Assembly (NCBI GenBank): GCA_021234155.1
Contig: JAJEKV010000033.1
Location: forward strand, 11,482,163 to 11,546,162
Reading direction: 5' to 3'
Length of the DNA: 64,000 bases
DNA from: Isoetes taiwanensis
Taxonomy: Eukaryota > Streptophyta > Lycopodiopsida > Isoetales > Isoetaceae
Shown: positions 57,161-64,000 of the stretch, piece after piece
How the letters are laid out: each line of letters opens with the position of its first letter
Position numbering within the stretch: the first letter of the stretch is position 1
The notes under the pieces: model-generated
The model's database searches: none
What the model was told of the DNA's origin: nothing
The model's input: only the letters and a program-made list of their open reading frames with translations
Position numbers and translations under genes: made by a program

Positions 57161-57428
57161 TGAAGATCACTTGCCCTTCCATTCAGGTTGGTAAATCTTT
57201 TAGAATGCAAAGTAGATTGCTGGAATGCAAGGTAAATCTTTCAGAATGCAAGGTAGATTTCCATAATGTGAGGTAAATATCACAGAATGGAAGGTAGAAA
57301 TCTGATGCTGCCAGAATGTCTCAGAATTTTTTAAACAGCAAAGAGAGCTTCGATTCAGGAAAAAAAGATTGCACACGTGGCGATGCTTGATTGGACGTCA
57401 GGCCTAAATGGAAGGCAAGTGATCTTTA
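57161..57428. mobile_element. Candidate 268-bp MITE
   Basis: The left end gaagatcacttgcccttcca (57162 onward) is inverted at the right end (ggaaggcaagtgatcttta, to about 57428), about 25 bp with few mismatches. The interior holds degenerate 25-bp words such as gaatgcaaggtagattt. No coding sequence and no clear target duplication. Confidence 0.45.
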
Positions 57429-58170
57429 CTATTGTTTTTTAATCTGATGGACACTGACAACACTTTACACCTGTTTACGTCGACATTCTCCTCTTTTTAC
57501 TTCACATTCCGAAGATTTACTCCATTGTTTTGGTTTTCTATTCAAAGTTTTGCAAACTCTACCCAACATTTTCACCTGAATTGCAGCTAACCCAACTTTA
57601 CAATTCAAGCGATTTCCTTCTAGTTTGAATTCTACCATGTCTCACGCATGTCTTCCATGATAGAATTCAAAAAGAAGGAAATTCTTGTATGCAAAAGAGG
57701 TCACATATGTCTCTTCTAATCTATTTATAGACCACCATTCAATACCCTTCATCTCATTTCAAACGCTTCCATGGACACGTTTTTAATTTCACTACATGAG
57801 CACTAACTCGCTAATTCTTAAGGACTATGAATGGAGCAAGAAAGTTTCGTTTAAGCTCTAAAATGCCTTGACCTGCATCAGATGAATTTGAAATGTATTG
57901 AGGTATATTCTTTTATGACAACATGGGTTTCCTTTTAAGTTTCGTAATAGGTGGAGTGCTTTGACAGTAGACGGAAGTTGGCCCCTTCGATGGCTTGCCC
58001 TTCTATACAACAATCATAAAACAATTTGCCTTTCTTTTTTGTCCCTTGTATTTGGATTCTCCATGGAGGGAATCTGTTGTTTTGGATGAGATTTTTCAGT
58101 TGAACTATTGATATTTCAGTTATTTACGTGATGTGGTCAATCTCATCAATGGAATTCCTTATCTATAAGA
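57429..58170. other. Intergenic, no gene recognised
   Basis: No frame or structure of note. Ends with TAAGA (58166-58170), the left target duplication of the Copia-type element. Confidence 0.5.
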
Positions 58171-58353
58171 TGATAAATTATAGAACAATCACTTGGTGAT
58201 CTTACATCCAAAGGGTCACGATGCCCTTTGGAGTGGATCGACACCATGAACAATCACATCTATTTTGGTGTCATCCATCTATTTGTAACTTGTGGTGATC
58301 AGGAAATATCATCAATTCATTTAATATATCTTCTATGTTTGGTAAATTCATCA
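58171..58353 (+). repeat. 5' LTR
   Basis: 183 bp, starting tgataaattatagaac and ending attcatca. Contains caaagggtcacgatgccctt, an internal dyad also present in the 3' LTR. Confidence 0.85.
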
Positions 58354-58365
58354 TGGTATCAGAGC
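58354..58365 (+). other. Primer-binding site, initiator Met tRNA
   Basis: The sequence tggtatcagagc is the standard plant Copia primer-binding site and begins at the base after the LTR. Confidence 0.85.
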
Positions 58366-58588
58366 CCTTATTCTGATCTGCGATCCGTTAAAAGCCAACC
58401 CGAAATTAGGCCAGCACCTAATTTTAGAACAAGGTTTATCTCTTTGCCTTTTCGTACATGGTGCCAACACACAGATCTGCGCAGTTAGGAGTAGAGAAAG
58501 GAATCGAAAATTTTGGCATGAATTAAGTGGGAGATTTATGTAAAACATCTGTTTTGGTGAAGAGTTTGTAAAGCTTCATCTTGTGAAG

Positions 58589-59390
58589 ATGGCTACCGTG
58601 GAATACCATGTTTAGCCAGCAGTGGAGAAATTCACTAGAGAGGGGTTTCATGGATGGAAGACATCCATGAAAATGCGTCTCATTGCGAAAGAAGTATGGG
58701 TGGAAGTTGAAGGAAGAGAAGCCAAGCCTGCCGATCCTGATGCTGCCGTGAAGTGGGAAAATAAAAATGCTAGAGCGCTTGCCATAATCACGCTTGGACT
58801 TAGTAAAGAACTCGTGCATCTTATTTGTGGAGAAGCAACTGCTCAAGCAGCCTGGACGAAATTGGTCGGCATCTACGAAGGAAAGAATAATGCCAACCAA
58901 CATTATCTGAGGAAGAAATTCTTCAGAATGACCATGGATTCAAGCGCAAATGTTGCTGCCCATGTAAGTACTCTTAAGGAATTATGGGGACAATTAGCCC
59001 AAGCTGGAGTTAAGATTGAAGATAGTGAAGCTGCATCGGTGCTGCTTGCCAGTATTCCAACTCCATCATCATTTGACAATATTGTAAGTATGTTGGAAGC
59101 CAAGGATAAACTTACATTTGATGAAGTGGTGACTGCGTTATTAAAAGCTGATAATCAAGAATGAAAGGAAGGAGGATGAATCTAGTGGATCTGCTAAATT
59201 ATTTTTTACTGGTAATCGGAAAAATAAACCATCTTGGAAAGAGAGAGACACTCCCATGAGTGATGAAGAGAAGAAGAAAATTAGGAGGTGTTTTCTTTGT
59301 CAAAATTCTGGCAATGTCCTGACTTGAAGAGACTTCAGTCAATGCTGCCGGAGAAAGCTAACGTTGCTAGGTCCAGATTATTTTGAAGAT
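58589..59390 (+). pseudogene. Copia gag polyprotein remnant
   Basis: Gag forms the particle that packages element RNA. Starts MATVEYHV at 58589, with an in-frame TAG at 58613 where CAG is likely. It then continues in the same frame for 180 codons: FTREGFHGWKTSMKMRLIAK, NKNARALAIITLGLSKELVH, AAWTKLVGIYE and NQHYLRKKFFRMTMD, all typical of the UBN2/Retrotran_gag_2 family. After the frame closes at 59162-59164 a shifted part reads DEEKKKIRRCFLCQNSG and, shifted again, QCPDLKRLQ, the remains of a CCHC zinc knuckle. Disabled. Confidence 0.8.
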
Positions 59391-59600
59391 GCTTGTGCAG
59401 CATTCAAGGTGAAGATCATGTGAAGAATATATAGATTTCTCATAAGTGGGAGAGTGAAGATGGTATGAGCGAATCTAAATAGCGCGCTGGTCAAGAGTTG
59501 TCAAGATGCAGTCAAGAATGGGATCCTGTTGTTAAGAGTTAATATTTTATTAAATCTAGAATAGAAGTATCAGAATTATGGATGTTAGATCATGGGAGAG

Positions 59601-59779
59601 TGATAAATTATACAATAATCACTTGGTGATCTTACATCCAAAGGGTCACGATGCCCTTTGGAGTGGATCGACACCATGAACAGTCACGTCTATTTGTCAT
59701 CCATCTATTTGTAACCTGTGGTGATCAGGAAATATCATCAATTCGTTTAATATATCTTCTATGTTTGGTAAATTGATCA
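59601..59779 (+). repeat. 3' LTR
   Basis: 179 bp, starting tgataaattatacaat and ending attgatca, with a 4-bp deletion (tttatttgtcatc against ttttggtgtcatc) and a few substitutions relative to the 5' LTR. Confidence 0.85.
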
Positions 59780-59784
59780 TAGGA

Positions 59785-60700
59785 AACCATTGACTCATTT
59801 TTAGGTTGCTCCTGGGGGCAAACCTTCTCTCATGTGGGTTTTTGGCATATTCAAGGGATATGTTGGTATATGCCTAGAATTTTCTTAAAACCATTCCAAA
59901 CCTGCAATTGCCCTTAAATTGCCGATCACCGCCATTGATGCATGAGGTCACATTGGTGCATGTGCAATGCTCTCAACATTTAGTATTTTCTCTTGATAAT
60001 CCTTGTGGAAACATTTTAGCTTGTGGGAGTTACATTTGCACCATGTTTTGCCATGCAATAACAACTCCGCGAAGATTGAAAACTACAGACTCCAAATAGC
60101 TCACAGTAACAAACACTCATCCAGGGGGATAGACACCTGCATGAAATGCACCTATTCATGCCAAAAGGTCTTTCTGCTTTCATATATTCTCTTTGCATCC
60201 TTTCATGGTCAGGCATGGAATTAAAGCACAAAGATATGGCAAAATGACATTGAACAGATGGTCTTGGATCACACTAGATACATATACGCATATCTACATT
60301 ATCGTTGTGCACATTTATGTGCTGAGATCTATTACCTAGGTCCTTGACCAGAAGAATGTTGAAAAAAGGTATACTTTGCAAATAAGGCACTTCCGTAGAT
60401 TTGGTATCACCCATTTTGTGATAATGTTCTTGTAGGTAACTGTGTGGTGTATATGCCAGCGCAGAAAATTTGAAATGATGTGCTTTGAGATTCAAGTTCT
60501 CTATCAATCCAAGCAAGGACATGGAAAAGATCGGAGTAGGGTGCCCTCATTTGTGGGATTACTTGCTTGTGATGAGGAGTGTTTGAGAATGCAAATCATA
60601 AGGACTAGAAAAGACGAGTAGGAGCTACAGGAAAGGAAAAACACAAATCCAAAGGCGAGGCTTCATTCTGCAGTGTTTTGAAGTAAGATTTTCTTGCACT
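59785..60700. other. Intergenic, no gene recognised
   Basis: Short frames only. Sequence just before 60745 may be a decayed upstream part of the PPR pseudogene but I cannot read it. Confidence 0.4.
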
Positions 60701-60744
60701 TTGAAAGCTTGTAGTAGCATAAAAGAAGGGTCAAAAAATCCACA

Positions 60745-61320
60745 TGGAGTTCACTAGATGGGGATTCGAAAGTGACTTATTTGTTAGCAGCATTTTTTAT
60801 GCACATGTATGGAAAATGTTGCACACTTGCAAAGGCGCAGGAAGTCTTTGATAACCTGCAGGTTAGGGATGTTGTGTAATGGACTGCGCTTATTGTAGGA
60901 TATGCAAAAGAAGAAGCAGGTTGGCAGTCTCTAAAATGTTTCGAACAGATGCAAATCCCAGGTGTCTCTCCAAATTACTTTTATTTGCAGCTTGAAAGGT
61001 TGTGGTGACATAGCAGCTATTGGCAAGGGCTTGGAAATACACAAGTAGAATATTGTAAACCATGGACTTGAAACATTCCCGTTCATTAACAGTGCTCTGG
61101 TTGATATGTATGCAAAATGTGGATTACTTGCCGAGACGGGCACAAGGAACTTTTATCACCAGCCAATGATGGATGTTGTATTATGAACACAATGATTAAA
61201 GAATACAGGATGACTATGAGAATGACATGGCTCTAAGGTGTTTGAATGAAATGCAAGAACAACATGTGTCTTCAGATAGTATTACATTCACTTACTTCAT
61301 GTAGCCATGCCAACCTGGTA
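60745..61320 (+). pseudogene. PLS-type pentatricopeptide repeat (PPR) pseudogene fragment
   Basis: PPR proteins bind organelle RNA, often for RNA editing. Across frameshifts the plus strand reads FMHMYGKCCTLAKAQEVFDN, LQVRDVV, a TAA, WTALIVGYAKEEAGWQSLKC, FEQMQIPGVSPN, then SLKGCGDIAAIGKGLEIHK, a TAG, and NHGLETFPFINSALVDMYAK followed by CGLL. The VDMYAKCG, DVVxWTALIxGYA and GKxIHxxIVxxGLE patterns are diagnostic of plant PLS-class PPRs. Two to three motifs remain; N- and C-terminal domains are absent. Several stops and shifts make it a pseudogene. A LINE tail inserted just downstream at 61364. Confidence 0.75.
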
Positions 61321-61363
61321 TTCGAGGGGCTAGTCCAACGATGGAAGGGTATGGTATTATACC

Positions 61364-61437
61364 AATAGAATAGAATAGAATAGAATAGAATAGAATAGAA
61401 TAGAATAGAATAGAATAGAATATGATTTTATCGTCCA
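61364..61437 (-). repeat. (AATAG)n array ending in a 17-bp LINE 3' end
   Basis: About 11-12 AATAG units run into atatgattttatcgtcca. On the minus strand this is tggacgataaaatcatat plus (TATTC)n, the same LINE end and tail as at 55461. Virtually no LINE body is present, so the array looks like a tail-only insertion. Confidence 0.65.
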
Positions 61438-63330
61438 AATATCACTATATGTGCATTGTAGACCTCAGAAAAACTCAATGGGCTTAGCCTAAACAATACT
61501 TTCCCTCTCATTATGCAAAAAAAGATATTTGTGATGATTTGTTCTTCATATCTACATGTATATGTTCCTCCTTCAAATCTGCAATCATCGAGCATTTAGA
61601 GCATAAACACATCTACCACACCAATTGATCACCCTCAAGTGCATTGCTAATACCTTTATCTTTTTCTCTGCCTCTGATTGTCACTGCTCCATGTCCCCAT
61701 TGCATTTCCACATACTAGTCTATAAAGCATTAGCAAGTATAGAAAATTATTGCAAACAAATTGAACAACTTTGTAAACAAAATCCAAAACTCATGCGCCA
61801 ACAAAATGGCACCGTGTGTTCATAGCATTTACATGGCTCCACACAAAACAAAAAAACCCCAACACAAAATGATGAAACCGAAACCATGAAAACACACTCT
61901 TGCGCCACCGAAGGGCAACTCCTCATGCGCAGTTGTTTATTCCATTCTTTTATGTGCAAAGTCTTCTTGCTATAGTACAAAGTCCTTCCCAAGTATATTG
62001 TAGGTGCCAAAAGTACAATCAAGCAATTACCTCGAATGTGAAATATGGGTTGAGACTCTATTGAGTATGAACAATATAATCAATATGATTGTCTAAGATG
62101 GGTTTCAATTAAATTTGATGAAATGCACCATTATTAAGTAATGCACATATGATCTCCAAATCACACATTTCTTTTGGATCTAAGCTTCTATCATGTTATG
62201 AATTGCTCACTACAGTATTGCAATATTTGCAAGTCAACAAGATATCAAGAACATTGTCAAGAAACTATAAAGCACACATGTTGAACAAATTTAGAACGAC
62301 GAGTATAATTTGAAGCATTAAAATGTCCTATGAAACAGCAAGTAGATTGATGAAGTAATAATTGCATAAATGGAATTAAAATGAGGCTAATGCTCATAAA
62401 AAGTTCTCACAGTCGACTGTCATTTCTTTTGTTCATGAGGAGTCGCACGAACAGGTTGCTCCACATCTTTCAGAAGATTGCCTTATTTCCCCGTGACAAA
62501 CATGCTGAGGGCAAGGCACTAGTCACTTTAGTTTCGCCCTCTTTCAAACACCAAAACTGGCACTTCTCCGTTTTTTACACTAAACGTCTGGTAGAGTAAA
62601 GTGCATTCGAAAACAGTACAAGCATATTGGATTTGACATTGCTCCAAGCATTGTTCCTATTATTTCCACCTTTTCCAATAAAAGATGCATTAGTTTTCCA
62701 CATGTCTTTCCAAGTGCATCGTAAATATCAAACGTCATATTTAAAACAAACTTAAATCTTTAAAAAAAAAAGTTGTCAAAAGAAATCATTTTTTCTTTTT
62801 CTTTTGAACTGCAATTTTTAACATTCGTGGTGTAAAAACATGACACGAAAATTGTAAGAAAATAGTATCAATCGACGTTTCAGTTTTTTGGATTTGCAGA
62901 TGGAGAGGATCTCTTCCTTTTATGTTTTGCTTTTGTCCGTCTAGAGATTTGAGGCACAGAAACTGAAATAGGGTGCAAGAACTTTGGAGCCTTAGATTTT
63001 TGAATTGTGACCATGTTTTTCATTCTGGAAGACTTCTTTTGGGAAGTCTTTTTACCCTCTTCTTTGGCAACTTCTCTCCAATTTCTCATTTCAAAAATGC
63101 TCAAGCTCAACTTAGGAACGGATTTACAAAATATGAATGATGGATTTCAAAGAGGATACAAAAATGAAACTAAACAAGTGGAGTTTTGGCTCTAAATCCG
63201 CATGCATCTTCATGTAATGGCGAGTGAGAAATGGCCCTTTGTTCCCTAGGGATGGACAAAATGTTCCTAGCATGACATAGGGAGTGCAAACTACCCTTTG
63301 CTCTGTAATTAAAAAAGATGACTCAAATAA
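61438..63330. other. Intergenic, no gene recognised
   Basis: Several 60-90-codon frames occur. The most protein-like is minus-strand 63110-62880, a Lys/Arg/Ser-rich frame ending KRKRSSPSANPKN that could be a last exon with a nuclear signal, but no domain, start or upstream exon is visible. Confidence 0.35.
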
Positions 63331-63333
63331 CGC

Positions 63334-63486
63334 ATGTGCTTAGTGCTGGTAGCAACATTGTATTTGAACCTAAAGGCAAAAGTGTAAAACACTTGAACCT
63401 TGAGTAATGGCATCTCGAATAATGCATGTGCTTATGCTGGTAGCAACATTGCATTTGAACCTGAAGGCAAGAGTGTAAAACACCTG
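63334..63486. repeat. Two-copy duplication, about 88-bp period
   Basis: gcatgtgcttagtgctggtagcaaca...agtgtaaaacac (from 63334) recurs from 63423 with about five differences. The second copy opens a frame (to 63654) reading FEPEGKSVKHLRGHLPPFLH and RIAEQMLLEFYPTCN, which I do not recognise. Confidence 0.7.
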
Positions 63487-64000
63487 AGAGGACATCTGCC
63501 ACCATTCTTACATTGTGAAGAATGGTGGCAGATTTTCCATGAACGTATAGCGGAGCAAATGCTTTTGGAATTTTATCCCACGTGCAACAAGATTGTCTCC
63601 AGTATTATTCTCAAGAGTGGTGATATTGCAAACATTCCATATATCCGCAGTTAGTTTGCAAAGTCTCCTCCATGTATCTGCAGTAAAAAAGAATCAGAAT
63701 GCCAAATCTTAAGAATGCATATCCAAAAAGTATATCATGGAGTACTCATTGCTACTTGCTCCGGCTGAATTATCCAAGAAGATGCTAGTTCCAATTTGAC
63801 TTATAAGTGAGACCATCCTCTTTCAATAGAAATTCAAGATAGGCACCCTCGTAGAAAATGCGCAGGTGGTACAACCAAGCTTGGCACTCCCATGATATGC
63901 TCAGTCTTTAGTTACATAAACCAAACAAGTAGCTGCTCCCATTACAGAATAGTCCTTATAGCAACCTCATATTAAGAACAGAAACACACACGATATGTTG
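63487..64000. other. Unrecognised, possible gene fragment at window edge
   Basis: The frame through 63654 is the only protein-like content. After it the sequence is AT-rich with no clear feature. The window ends here, so a partial gene cannot be excluded. Confidence 0.3.

Larger units (their letters stand above)
58171..59779 (+). mobile_element. Gag-only Copia-type LTR retrotransposon, 1.6 kb
   Basis: Two LTRs begin TG and end CA: 58171-58353 (183 bp) and 59601-59779 (179 bp), nearly identical. A primer-binding site tggtatcagagc (58354-58365) directly abuts the 5' LTR and matches the initiator Met tRNA. A weak purine tract gggagag precedes the 3' LTR. The target duplication is TAAGA / TAGGA with one mismatch. 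Only gag-like sequence lies inside, with no protease, integrase or reverse transcriptase, so the element is non-autonomous and must have borrowed enzymes. Confidence 0.85.

Overview
The window looks like a stretch of a large, repeat-rich land-plant nuclear genome. Evidence: GT-AG introns, an LHT-type amino-acid transporter, a galacturonan-binding-like secreted protein, a PPR pseudogene, Helitron ends, a Copia-type element, LINEs and several Ulp1-carrying DNA transposons. The transposon mix makes me suspect a non-angiosperm such as a fern; that is weak inference. Only three genes look structurally complete: an LHT-like transporter (27119-30625, minus; one in-frame TGA), a Ulp1/C48 protease inside a transposon (34458-35799, plus), and a small secreted, probably GPI-anchored protein (56004-56731, minus).

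Layout. 1-10 kb: no convincing gene. It holds a Helitron 3' end at 2192, a block (about 2.2-6.4 kb) strikingly short of CAG/CTG, and a decayed exon cluster near 8.5-9.6 kb. 10.1-26.5 kb: one nested locus. A plus-strand LINE carrying only ORF1 is split by a minus-strand LINE (11535-about 15670). A 10.0-kb transposon (element A, 16240-26251) follows. Both the LINE and element A sit in or beside copies of a roughly 0.3-kb repeat, and one copy preserves the empty site of element A. 27.1-30.6 kb: the LHT-like gene. 30.7-39.1 kb: element C, another Ulp1 transposon, inserted about 60 bp upstream of the LHT start codon and carrying a 2-kb minisatellite. 39.25 kb: a Helitron end. 40.7-49.6 kb: element B (40679-49573), a relative of element A. 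52.6-53.3 kb: two convergent Helitron 3' ends and a PIF1/Helitron helicase fragment. 56.0-57.4 kb: the secreted-protein gene, its repeat-rich upstream region and a small inverted-repeat element. 58.2-59.8 kb: a gag-only Copia-type element. 60.7-61.4 kb: a PPR pseudogene followed by a LINE-derived pentanucleotide array.

The most interesting system is the A/B/D transposon family. Three elements in this window share termini beginning GGGTA and containing TAGGGTG, and each is flanked by a perfect 4-bp direct repeat (AATG, ATCG, ACCT). A and B each carry two convergent genes. One is a transposase-like gene with a cysteine-rich N-terminal half and DFxENY-, SDG- and HGKGxxDG-like blocks. The other encodes a coiled-coil protein with a RING-like cysteine/histidine cluster, leading into a Ulp1/SENP-type cysteine protease and then an FCP1/NIF-like (HAD phosphatase-fold) module. 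D is a 321-bp non-autonomous member that jumped into the protease gene of A. I do not recognise this full combination as a named superfamily.
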